Below are positions 8,713 through 15,835 of a stretch of 32,107 nucleotides of DNA, piece after piece (positions within the stretch are counted from its first letter, which is position 1; every line of letters begins with the position of its first letter). The translations under genes and the position numbers were made by a program. A model generated the notes under the pieces. That model had not been told where the DNA came from. It made no database searches and saw only the letters and a list, made by a program, of their open reading frames with translations. The stretch is taken from positions 1 through 32,107 of the forward strand of contig NZ_SMKF01000055.1 in the NCBI RefSeq assembly GCF_004348325.1. The letters are read 5' to 3'. The stretch comes from Micromonospora sp. KC213 (GTDB taxonomy: Bacteria > Actinomycetota > Actinomycetes > Mycobacteriales > Micromonosporaceae).

Positions 8713-9662
8713 TCCGGCACTTCCTGCGGGACGACGATCTCACCCCGGCCGAGCAGTCGGCGGTGCTCGACATCGCGGCGCGGATGAAGGCCGACCGGTT
8801 CGCGTTCCAGCCGCTGGCCGGGCCGCGCTCGGTGGCCGTGCTCTTCGACAAGCAGAGCCTGCGTACCCGGTTCTCCTTCGACGTGGGCATCGCCGAATTG
8901 GGCGGCCATCCGCTGGTGGTGGACACCCAGGTCACCCACTTCGGTCGGGGGGAGACCCTCGCCGACGCCGGCCGTGTGCTGTCCCGCTACGTCGCGGCGA
9001 TCGTGCTGCGCACCCACGGCGACGACCGGATCGCCGAGGTCGCCGCGCACGCCACGGTGCCGGTGGTCAACGCCCTCACCGACACCTACCACCCCTGCCA
9101 GCTCCTGGCCGACCTGCTCACCGTCCAGGAGCGGTTCGGCGCCACCGCCGGACGGACCCTGACGTACCTGGGCGACGCGGCGAACAACATGGCGCACTCG
9201 TACCTGCTGGCCGGAGCGAGTGCCGGGATGCACGTCCGGGTCGCCGGGCCGGCCGGATTCCAGCCGGCGCCGGACGTGGTGGCCCGGGCCGAGAAGATCG
9301 CCGTCGGCACCGGCGGAAGCGTCCGGGTGCTCGTCGACCCGGTGGAGGCGGTACGCGGCGCGCACGTCGTGGCCACCGACACCTGGACCTCGATGGGTCA
9401 GGAGGCCGACGGGCTGGACCGGATCACCCCGTTCCTGCCGTACCAGGTCAACGACGCGCTGCTGGGCCATGCCGCAGCGGAGGCCATCGTGCTGCACTGC
9501 CTGCCCGCGCACCGGGGCGAGGAGATCACCGACGAGGTGCTCGACGGGCCGCGCAGCGCCGTGTTCGACCAGGCGGAGAACCGCCTGCACGCCCAGAAGG
9601 CGCTGCTGACCTTCCTGCTGGAGGCGTCCGGACGCACGGCGGGGAAGAAGACGACCCGGTGA
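8709..9662 (+). CDS. argF: Ornithine carbamoyltransferase
   Basis: ArgF makes citrulline from ornithine and carbamoyl phosphate. It has 317 residues. The carbamoyl-phosphate loop reads SLRTRFSFDVG, where the common form is STRTRxSF; the change of Thr to Leu after Ser is also found in actinobacterial enzymes. Other motifs are LADLLTVQE after HPCQ, and the ornithine-site HCLPAHRG near the C-terminus. ATG 8709 overlaps the argD stop by 4 bases, and its own stop overlaps the GTG of argR. The carbamoyl-phosphate synthetase genes are not in this window. Confidence 0.96.
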   Translation: MIRHFLRDDDLTPAEQSAVLDIAARMKADRFAFQPLAGPRSVAVLFDKQSLRTRFSFDVGIAELGGHPLVVDTQVTHFGRGETLADAGRVLSRYVAAIVLRTHGDDRIAEVAAHATVPVVNALTDTYHPCQLLADLLTVQERFGATAGRTLTYLGDAANNMAHSYLLAGASAGMHVRVAGPAGFQPAPDVVARAEKIAVGTGGSVRVLVDPVEAVRGAHVVATDTWTSMGQEADGLDRITPFLPYQVNDALLGHAAAEAIVLHCLPAHRGEEITDEVLDGPRSAVFDQAENRLHAQKALLTFLLEASGRTAGKKTTR

Positions 9663-10174
9663 CCGCGCCGTCGACCCGCGCCGCCCGGCACGGCCGTATC
9701 GTCGAGCTGATCCGGGACAAGGCGATCCGTTCGCAGACCGAGCTGGCCGACCTGCTCGCCGCGGACGGTATCCAGGTCACCCAGGCCACCCTGTCGCGGG
9801 ACCTCAAGGAACTGGGTGCGGTCACCGCCCGGGGCGGCGACGGGCGGGCGGTGTACGTCATCCCCGAGGACGGCCACCGGCCGTTGCGCGACGCCGAGGC
9901 GGCCCCCGCCCGGCTGGTGCGGCTGCTGCGTGAGCTGCTCAACGGGGTCGACTCCAGTGGCAACATCGCCGTGCTGCGCACCCCGCCGGGCGCAGCCCAC
10001 TACCTGGCCAGCGCGTTGGACCGAGCGGGCCTGCCCGAGGTCGTCGGCACCATCGCCGGCGACGACACCATCCTCGTCGTGGCCCGCGAGGCCGACGGCG
10101 GGGCCGCGCTCGGCGACCAGCTCGCCGGTTGGGCCCGCCGGGAAGAGAACGTCGAAGGGAACACCACACCATGA
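9659..10174 (+). CDS. argR: Arginine repressor
   Basis: ArgR is the hexameric, arginine-sensing repressor of arginine genes. It has 171 residues from GTG 9659. The N-terminal winged helix-turn-helix includes SQTELADLLAADG and QATLSRDLKELGA. The C-terminal oligomerisation and arginine-binding domain shows the conserved GTIAGDDTILVVAR. Sitting inside the biosynthetic operon implies autoregulation through the palindrome upstream of argC. Its stop overlaps argG (ATGA). The C-terminal tail after the ligand domain is somewhat extended (QLAGWARREENVEGNTTP). Confidence 0.96.
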   Translation: MTAPSTRAARHGRIVELIRDKAIRSQTELADLLAADGIQVTQATLSRDLKELGAVTARGGDGRAVYVIPEDGHRPLRDAEAAPARLVRLLRELLNGVDSSGNIAVLRTPPGAAHYLASALDRAGLPEVVGTIAGDDTILVVAREADGGAALGDQLAGWARREENVEGNTTP

Positions 10175-11376
10175 CCGAGCGGGTCGTCCTGGCGTACTCC
10201 GGGGGTCTCGACACCTCCGTCGCCATTCCCTATCTGGCCGAGCAGACCGGCGCCGAGGTGATCGCGGTCGCGGTCGACGTCGGGCAGGGCGGCGAGGACC
10301 TCGACGCCATCCGGCAGCGCGCCCTGGACTGCGGGGCCGTCGAGTCCGAGGTGGTCGACGCGCGCGACGAGTTCGCCGCCGACTACTGCCTGCCCGCCAT
10401 CCGGGCCAACGCCCTCTACATGGACCGGTACCCGCTGGTCTCCGCGCTGTCCCGGCCGCTGATCGTCAAGCACCTGGTGGCCGCGGCCCGCAAGCACGGC
10501 GGCACCATCGTGTCGCACGGCTGCACCGGCAAGGGCAACGACCAGGTCCGCTTCGAGGTCGGCCTGGGCGCGCTCGCCCCCGACCTGAAGATCGTCGCCC
10601 CGGCCCGGGACTTCGCCTGGACCCGGGACAAGGCGATCGCCTTCGCCGAGGAGAAGGGCCTGCCGATCGACGTGTCGGCCAAGTCGCCGTACTCGATCGA
10701 CCAGAACCTGTGGGGCCGTGCCGTCGAGACGGGCTTCCTGGAGGACATCTGGAACGCCCCCATCGAGGACCTGTACTCGTACACCGCCGACCCGGCCGAG
10801 CCGCGCGACGCCGACGAGGTCGTCATCACCTTCGACGCCGGCGTGCCGGTCGCCATCGACGGCGAGACCGTCACCCCGTACCAGGCGATCCTGGAGCTGA
10901 ACCGGCGGGCCGGCGCCCAGGGCGTCGGCCGGCTCGACATGGTCGAGGACCGCCTGGTCGGGATCAAGAGCCGGGAGGTGTACGAGGCCCCCGGCGCGAT
11001 CGCGCTGATCACCGCGCACCAGGAGCTGGAGGCGGTCACCGTCGAGCGGGACCTGGCCCGGTTCAAGAAGAGCGTCGACCAGCGGTGGGGCGAGCTCGTC
11101 TACGACGGCCTGTGGTTCTCGCCGCTGAAGGACAGCCTGGACGCCTTCATCGACGACGCGCAGCGGCACGTCTCCGGCGAGGTGCGGCTGACCCTGCACG
11201 GCGGTCGGGCCACCGTCACCGGCCGGCGATCCGAGGCCAGCCTCTACGACTTCGGCATGGCCACCTACGACACCGGTGACACCTTCGACCAGTCGCTCGC
11301 CAAGGGCTTCGTGCAGCTGTGGGGCCTGCCCAGCAAGATGGCCGCCGCGCGGGACGCCCGGTTGGGTGGTTCCTGA
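10171..11376 (+). CDS. argG: Argininosuccinate synthase
   Basis: ArgG condenses citrulline and aspartate using ATP. It has 401 residues from ATG 10171, which has a GAAGGGA ribosome site and overlaps the argR stop. An in-frame extension from 10129 lies inside argR and is rejected. The N-type ATP pyrophosphatase P-loop is LAYSGGLDTSVA (residues 8-19). Other conserved parts are HGCTGKGNDQVRFE, the SPYSIDQNLWGR segment and RLDMVEDRLVGIKSRE. It belongs to the short, bacterial ~400-residue type. Confidence 0.97.
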   Translation: MTERVVLAYSGGLDTSVAIPYLAEQTGAEVIAVAVDVGQGGEDLDAIRQRALDCGAVESEVVDARDEFAADYCLPAIRANALYMDRYPLVSALSRPLIVKHLVAAARKHGGTIVSHGCTGKGNDQVRFEVGLGALAPDLKIVAPARDFAWTRDKAIAFAEEKGLPIDVSAKSPYSIDQNLWGRAVETGFLEDIWNAPIEDLYSYTADPAEPRDADEVVITFDAGVPVAIDGETVTPYQAILELNRRAGAQGVGRLDMVEDRLVGIKSREVYEAPGAIALITAHQELEAVTVERDLARFKKSVDQRWGELVYDGLWFSPLKDSLDAFIDDAQRHVSGEVRLTLHGGRATVTGRRSEASLYDFGMATYDTGDTFDQSLAKGFVQLWGLPSKMAAARDARLGGS

Positions 11377-11399
11377 CCGTGGCCACCACAATAGGCGGC

Positions 11400-12854
11400 G
11401 TGGACGACAAGAGCCTGACCGAGAACAGTGCCGCCACCAACCGGACGAGCCTGTGGGGTGGCCGGTTCGCCGGCGGCCCCGCCGAGGCCCTCGCGCGGCT
11501 GTCGGTGAGCGTGCAGTTCGACTGGCGTCTCGCCCCGTACGACATCGCCGGTTCCCGGGCGCACGCCCGGGTGCTGGCCGGTGCGGGCCTGCTCGACCCG
11601 GATGAGCTGGGCCGTATCCTGGCGGCGTTGGACGACCTGGAGGCGGCCTGCGCCTCCGGGCAGTTCCGCCCGACCGTCGACGACGAGGACGTGCACACCG
11701 CGCTGGAGCGCGGCCTGCTGGAGCGGCTCGGCAGTCTCGGCGGCAAGCTGCGCGCCGGCCGGTCCCGCAACGACCAGGTCGCCACCGACCTGCGGCTCTA
11801 CCTGCGTGATCACGCCCGCGGCGTGGCGGTGCGGCTGGTCGAGCTGGCCGAGGCCCTGGTGGAGCAGGCGGAGCGGCACGTGGAGACGGCCGCGCCCGGC
11901 ATGACCCACCTCCAGCACGCCCAGCCGGTCACCTTCGGGCACTGGCTGCTGGCCCACGTGCAGCCGCTGCTGCGGGACCTGGAGCGGCTGCGCGACTGGG
12001 ACCACCGCACGGCGGTCAGCCCGCTCGGCGCGGGGGCGCTCGCCGGTTCGGGCCTGCCGCTGGACCCGGTGGCCGTGGCCAAGGAGCTGGGTTTCCGGAC
12101 GTCCTTCGCCAACTCGATGGACGCGGTGGCCGACCGGGACTTCGTGGCCGAGTTCCTCTTCGTCACCGCGCTGATCGGGGTGCACCTGTCCCGCCTCGGC
12201 GAGGAGGTGGTGCTCTGGACGTCGCAGGAGTTCGGCTGGGTGGAGTTGGACGATGCCTTCGCGACCGGTTCGTCGATCATGCCGCAGAAGAAGAACGCGG
12301 ACGTCGCCGAGCTGGCCCGGGGCAAGTCCGGCCGCCTGGTCGGCGGGTTGATGAGCGTGCTCACCATGCTCAAGGGCCTGCCCATGACCTACGACCGGGA
12401 CATGCAGGAGGACAAGGAGCCGGCCTTCGACGCGGTCGACACCCTGGAGCTGCTGCTGCCCGCCCTCGCCGGGATGATCTCCACGATGACGGTGCGGGTG
12501 GACCGGCTCGTCGCCGCCGCGCCGGTCGGCTACTCGCTGGCCACCGAGGTCGCCGACTGGCTGGTCCGCCGGGGCGTGCCGTTCCGCGACGCGCACGAGA
12601 TCACCGGCAAGCTGGTGGCGCTCTGCGTGGCCCGGGACTGCGCCCTCGACGAGGTCTCCGACGACGATCTGGCCGCGGTCAGCGAGCACCTCGACCCGAG
12701 CGTGCGGGACGTGCTGTCGGTCCGCTCGGCGCTGGCCGCCCGGACCACCCCCGGCTCCACCGGCCCCGGCCCGGTGGCCGACCAGCTCGCCGCCGCCGCG
12801 GACAAGCTGGCCGGCTGGCGGGAGTGGGCCGCCGAGCGGGTCGTACCCCGCTGA
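11400..12854 (+). CDS. argH: Argininosuccinate lyase
   Basis: ArgH releases arginine and fumarate in the last step. From GTG 11400 it has 484 residues; a second in-frame GTG at 11379, 2 bases after the argG stop, would add 7 residues, and the sequence does not decide between them. Core motifs are LWGGRFAGGP near the N-terminus, GRSRNDQVATDLRL, TPGMTHLQH-like (AAPGMTHLQHAQPV) and the fumarase/lyase signature GSSIMPQKKN. It is the last gene of the operon, followed 8 bases later by a strong hairpin. This is the only junction in the cluster without a 4-base overlap. Confidence 0.95.
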   Translation: MDDKSLTENSAATNRTSLWGGRFAGGPAEALARLSVSVQFDWRLAPYDIAGSRAHARVLAGAGLLDPDELGRILAALDDLEAACASGQFRPTVDDEDVHTALERGLLERLGSLGGKLRAGRSRNDQVATDLRLYLRDHARGVAVRLVELAEALVEQAERHVETAAPGMTHLQHAQPVTFGHWLLAHVQPLLRDLERLRDWDHRTAVSPLGAGALAGSGLPLDPVAVAKELGFRTSFANSMDAVADRDFVAEFLFVTALIGVHLSRLGEEVVLWTSQEFGWVELDDAFATGSSIMPQKKNADVAELARGKSGRLVGGLMSVLTMLKGLPMTYDRDMQEDKEPAFDAVDTLELLLPALAGMISTMTVRVDRLVAAAPVGYSLATEVADWLVRRGVPFRDAHEITGKLVALCVARDCALDEVSDDDLAAVSEHLDPSVRDVLSVRSALAARTTPGSTGPGPVADQLAAAADKLAGWREWAAERVVPR

Positions 12855-12862
12855 GAGCGCCG

Positions 12863-12899
12863 GACGTGGCGCGCGGGCACTGCGCCCGCGCGCCACGTC
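12863..12899 (+). terminator. Hairpin terminator after argH
   Basis: A perfect 16-bp inverted repeat (arms 12863-12878 and 12884-12899) has a 5-base loop ACTGC and starts 9 bases after the argH stop. No U-tract follows, as is common in very GC-rich actinomycetes. It separates the arg operon from the leaderless promoter at 12948. Confidence 0.8.
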
Positions 12900-12947
12900 G
12901 CCGTCACGGCCGTCGCGCAGTGCCCCCACCGTCGTCGTGCCGGTGCC

Positions 12948-12953
12948 TATCCT
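12948..12953 (+). promoter_or_regulatory. Leaderless -10 box TATCCT
   Basis: TATCCT fits TANNNT and sits 6 bases before the GTG at 12960, so transcription should start at or next to the start codon. No ribosome-binding site is present between them and no clear -35 is visible. Confidence 0.55.
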
Positions 12954-12959
12954 CGTCAG

Positions 12960-14561
12960 GTGCGCGATCGACGGTTGGTGCTTTCGTGGGCGGGGTTCAC
13001 GCTGGTGGCGATGGTGTCCATCGCTCTCGTATGGCGGCGTGAGGACCGCCTCTCCGACCTGCACATCTACGTCGGAGCCCTGTCCGACCTGCGAACCGGG
13101 CGCCCGCTTTACGAGTACGTCGCGGACAACGGTGGCCCGTTCACCTACCCACCGTTCGCGGCGCTCGTGCTCTGGCCGGTCACCGCCGCGTCCGAGTCGG
13201 TGGTACAGATGATCTGGCTGGCGATGACCTGCGTGGCAGTGGTCGCCATCGCCGTGCCAGTCGGTCGAGTGCTGGTCGCCGAGCGGTCCCGGCGGCCACT
13301 TGCCGCGGCGGCCGTGGCCACGGCGCTGATGCTCTCCGCGCCGGTGCAGAGCAACCTGCGATTCGGACAGGTAAGCATCTTCATCGTGCTCCTGGCACTC
13401 CTCGACGGCATCGGCGTCGTGCCGCCGCGGCTGCGGGGTGTGCTCGTCGGAGTGGCGGCAGCGATCAAACTGACCCCGCTGCTGTTCGTGGTGTACTTCC
13501 TGGCGATCGGTCGATTCCGGGACGCCGGCCGCGCTGCCGGCACGTTCCTGGCCTGTGCGGGGCTCGCCGCGGCCGTGCTGCCCGCGGAGAGTTGGACCTA
13601 CTGGACCGCCACCATGCGGCAGACCTCCCGGATCGGCAACCTCGCGTCGCTGGGCAACCAGTCGCTGCACGGAATGCTGCTCCGGATCGGGGTGGACGGG
13701 ACGTCCCTACCTCTGATCTGGGCCGGCCTGGTGGCCGTCATCTGTGTGGTCGCGCTGCTGCGCGCACGCCAGCTCGCGGCACACGGTTGTCCCGGGCACG
13801 CCGCCGTGCTCGTCGGGTGTGCCACCGTGACCGCATCCCCGGTCTCTTGGACCCATCACCAGGTCTGGCCGGTGCTGGCCGCGATGCTGCTGATCGGCGC
13901 GTCCGGGGTGGCCCGCAAGGTGGCGGGTGTCGTGCTGCTGGTGGCCATGGTGGTGTCGTTGGGGGCGGTGCTGGCACCGGTGTCGATGAGGCCGGGGGTC
14001 CAGTTTGTCTTCGAGAACGCCCGCGTGCTCAGCGTGTGCGTGCTCTGCCTGGCCGGATTCGGTCAGCTGGCGGTCCTGGCGAAGCGGGTGGAACGGCGAC
14101 GGCCCCTGCGGCGAGTGTGGCTGCGCGGGGGCGTGGCGGCCACGGCGGCTCTGGCTCTCCTCGCCGCGCAGCCGCTACCGGCAGGAGCCGATCCGACGTT
14201 CAAGGCCTACACCCTGGACGACGTGGGCAACCCGCGTTACTTCTTCGTCTGCCAGGGGCCGGTGCAGTGCGCCTCCTACGGCACCGACGCACCGGTGACC
14301 TTCGCCATGAGGAGCGAGAAGACGAAGGTTCGCGTCAACGGAGTGGTCTCCCCGCGGGTGACGCGCCTGGAGTACTACTCCGCCCCCGGTGGCACGCCAC
14401 GGATCATTCCGCTGCTGGCCGCCTACCCCGGCTCTCGAACGTTCGCCTTCCGATCGGCGACCATGGTGCACGGCCGGCTCGTCGCCTACGGGGCCGATGG
14501 CAGTCCGGTCGCCACGTACGAGAAGGAACTCGCCGCCGTCCTCCCTGGGGACCGCCCGTAG
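12960..14561 (+). CDS. GT87-like polytopic glycosyltransferase with extra C-terminal domain
   Basis: This is a 533-residue membrane protein. Residues 1-~395 hold about ten hydrophobic segments and the DUF2029/GT87 pattern near the N-terminus: DLHIYVGALSDLRTGRPLY followed by FTYPPFAAL. The acidic residue in the first loop and the later KLTPLLF segment fit polyprenyl-phosphate-sugar-dependent mannosyltransferases. Another hydrophobic stretch ending AAQPLPAGADP (about 385-417) looks like an internal signal/anchor. It leads into about 115 residues of non-membrane sequence with two cysteines (FVCQGPVQC), unlike the standard family. The start GTG 12960 is supported by the leaderless -10 box. It is a single-gene unit that ends 15 bp from the convergent MmcQ gene. 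Donor and acceptor sugars are unknown. Confidence 0.75.
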   Translation: MRDRRLVLSWAGFTLVAMVSIALVWRREDRLSDLHIYVGALSDLRTGRPLYEYVADNGGPFTYPPFAALVLWPVTAASESVVQMIWLAMTCVAVVAIAVPVGRVLVAERSRRPLAAAAVATALMLSAPVQSNLRFGQVSIFIVLLALLDGIGVVPPRLRGVLVGVAAAIKLTPLLFVVYFLAIGRFRDAGRAAGTFLACAGLAAAVLPAESWTYWTATMRQTSRIGNLASLGNQSLHGMLLRIGVDGTSLPLIWAGLVAVICVVALLRARQLAAHGCPGHAAVLVGCATVTASPVSWTHHQVWPVLAAMLLIGASGVARKVAGVVLLVAMVVSLGAVLAPVSMRPGVQFVFENARVLSVCVLCLAGFGQLAVLAKRVERRRPLRRVWLRGGVAATAALALLAAQPLPAGADPTFKAYTLDDVGNPRYFFVCQGPVQCASYGTDAPVTFAMRSEKTKVRVNGVVSPRVTRLEYYSAPGGTPRIIPLLAAYPGSRTFAFRSATMVHGRLVAYGADGSPVATYEKELAAVLPGDRP

Positions 14562-14576
14562 CGTCGCCTCGCGCCA

Positions 14577-14930
14577 TCATCCGGTGAGGCGCTCCCGCTT
14601 CGGCAGTCTCGCCACCACCGCGTCGTACGAGGCGTCGACCGCCTCGAAGAGCTCGTCGTCGCCGATGCCGCCGTCGAGCCGCAGCGTGTTCCAGCCGTAC
14701 CGGCCCAGGTAGGGGGCCACCTCGGCGTCGTCCGGGTGCCGGTGCAGCCACTCGTCGGCCAGCACCCGGTCGGGGCCGCACTTCACCCACACCCGGGGCG
14801 GCTCGTCCGGGTTGCCGAGGAAGGCGAAGATCCGGCTGCCCACCTTGGCCACCTCGCTCTCCTCCCAGGGGCGGTCCAGCCAGGCTCCCGGCAGGCCCAG
14901 GCAGTACGTCACCAACTCGTCGCGGGTCAT
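14577..14930 (-). CDS. MmcQ/YjbR family protein
   Basis: This small 117-residue protein of the MmcQ/YjbR (CyaY-like fold) family has no settled biochemical role, though some members are called DNA-binding. Conserved family features are the start MTRDELVTYCLGLPGAW, EESEVAKVGSRIFAFL, the VWVKC segment and GWNTLRLDG (family: NWVxL). The ATG at 14930 has GGGAGGA just upstream. It is monocistronic and convergent with the GT87 gene. Confidence 0.85.
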   Translation of the reverse strand: MTRDELVTYCLGLPGAWLDRPWEESEVAKVGSRIFAFLGNPDEPPRVWVKCGPDRVLADEWLHRHPDDAEVAPYLGRYGWNTLRLDGGIGDDELFEAVDASYDAVVARLPKRERLTG

Positions 14931-15384
14931 CGCGTCCTCCCGGTTCCGTTCCCGACGCCACTGGTGCTATCGGCGGCGCCGGATGCTGCCGGCGCGGTCC
15001 GTCGCAGGCCGGCCCCAGTGTGGCGGACAGCGCGGGGCAACGTGCCGCCACCTGCCATCCAACACCTTGATTGGCTGATGACGGGTGGTAGCTGGCTGTA
15101 GCTGGCGCTGACGAAGGCCAGCGGACGTCGCCGGTCCTTTGCTCTGCTGCCCCCTACGCGCCACTTCCCTGAGCTGGGCGAATGAGGTAATCGCGGGCGG
15201 ATGGCGGACGGACAAACAGTGACCGTGCGTGACTGGCGCGTGGGTGGCAGCAGAGCAAAGCGTGTGGAGGGCCTTCCGTTCCCACCGATAGTTGTTGCTG
15301 TGCGTGATGAAGGAAGCGTCGAAGGGCGATCTCGTTGCCCACCGCGCGCTTACAAACGGGACCGGGGCGTGAATGCGCGGCCGG
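14931..15384. other. Gene-free stretch with an inverted-repeat element
   Basis: There is no convincing coding region in these 454 bases; short reading frames on both strands lack ribosome sites and family features. The base composition is visibly less GC-rich than the surroundings around 15050-15360. The main structure is the 124-bp inverted-repeat element at 15137-15260, listed separately. A short direct repeat of TAGCTGGC occurs at about 15090-15106. Confidence 0.6.
15137..15260. repeat. 124-bp element with 27-bp near-perfect inverted ends
   Basis: The left arm 15137-15163 begins CTTTGCTCTGCTGCC; the right arm 15234-15260 ends GGCAGCAGAGCAAAG. The arms are complementary over 25 of 27 positions and separated by 70 bp. 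I see no target-site duplication outside them. The structure could be a MITE-like remnant, a bidirectional terminator or an RNA structure, and I cannot choose from one copy. Confidence 0.6.
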
Positions 15385-15789
15385 TCAGGTGGTGCGGGCG
15401 ATCAGGCGCTCGTATCGCTGCTTGGCGGCCTGCGCGCTGCCCAGCCCGAGCCCGAACGCGATCGCCTGCCAGGTGAGCCCGCGGTTCCGGGCCAGCGACA
15501 GCAGTCCTGCCTCCAGGGTGTCCAGCTCGGCGCGCAGGTGCGGCAGCAGGGTCAGCGCGGCGGTGAGGTCGTCGCCGTCGACCGGTTCCTCGTCGGGCTC
15601 CCGTTCGGCGCCGCCCGCTGCGAGGGCGGTGACCACGGCGACCGCCTCCCACGGGTCGGCCAGGTACGGGTTGGTGTGGCGGCGTCGACGCGCGTCGGTG
15701 CCGGCGTGCCGCTCGATGAGCCGGTGCAGCGCGGCGTAGGTGCGCCCGGCGCGGGCTTGGGCGGCATCGGGGGCGGTGAACTGCTCCAT
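15385..15789 (-). CDS. Small HTH DNA-binding protein, actinobacterial
   Basis: This 134-residue, largely helical protein has a C-terminal helix-turn-helix-like segment (RGLTWQAIAFGLGLGSAQAAKQRYERL). The middle is acidic (EREPDEEPVDGDD) and the N-terminal half contains TYAALHRLIERH. I recognise the type as a conserved actinobacterial hypothetical/DNA-binding protein and cannot name a target. I prefer ATG 15789, preceded by GGGGG, over the ATG at 15804, because the TATAAT at 15808-15803 overlaps the latter. It lies directly downstream of the adenylation-acyltransferase gene on the same strand. An operator-like palindrome array occupies the junction, so it may repress itself (inference). Confidence 0.7.
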   Translation of the reverse strand: MEQFTAPDAAQARAGRTYAALHRLIERHAGTDARRRRHTNPYLADPWEAVAVVTALAAGGAEREPDEEPVDGDDLTAALTLLPHLRAELDTLEAGLLSLARNRGLTWQAIAFGLGLGSAQAAKQRYERLIARTT

Positions 15790-15802
15790 GCCCCCATCAG
15801 AC

Positions 15803-15835
15803 ATTATAAACGGATCGTTGTCAACGATTCGTTGA
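15803..15835 (-). promoter_or_regulatory. TATAAT box with chained palindromic operator
   Basis: On the plus strand TCAACGATTCGTTGA (15821-15835) is a perfect 7-1-7 palindrome. It shares its half-site with TCGTTG-T-CAACGA (15815-15827), and a weaker AACG-GA-TCGTT follows (15809-15819). On the minus strand these lead into TATAAT at 15808-15803, a consensus -10 for the HTH gene. The TTGACA at 15824-15819 is only 10 bases from it, so is not a normal -35. The array also covers the stop codon of the upstream gene. Confidence 0.6.

Noticed and set aside
11265..13670. Long minus-strand open frame (about 800 codons) across argH and the GT87 gene
   Set aside because: It lies antisense to two well-supported genes, and its translation is low-complexity (His, Gln, Arg, Gly-rich). 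Such frames are expected in very GC-rich DNA.
15154..15342. Possible 62-residue minus-strand gene in the gene-free stretch
   Set aside because: It crosses the inverted-repeat element, has no ribosome site and shows no recognisable motif.
15803..15824. TTGACA plus TATAAT as a standard promoter
   Set aside because: The spacing is only 10 bases, too short for a sigma70-type pair; the TTGACA is better explained as part of the palindrome array.
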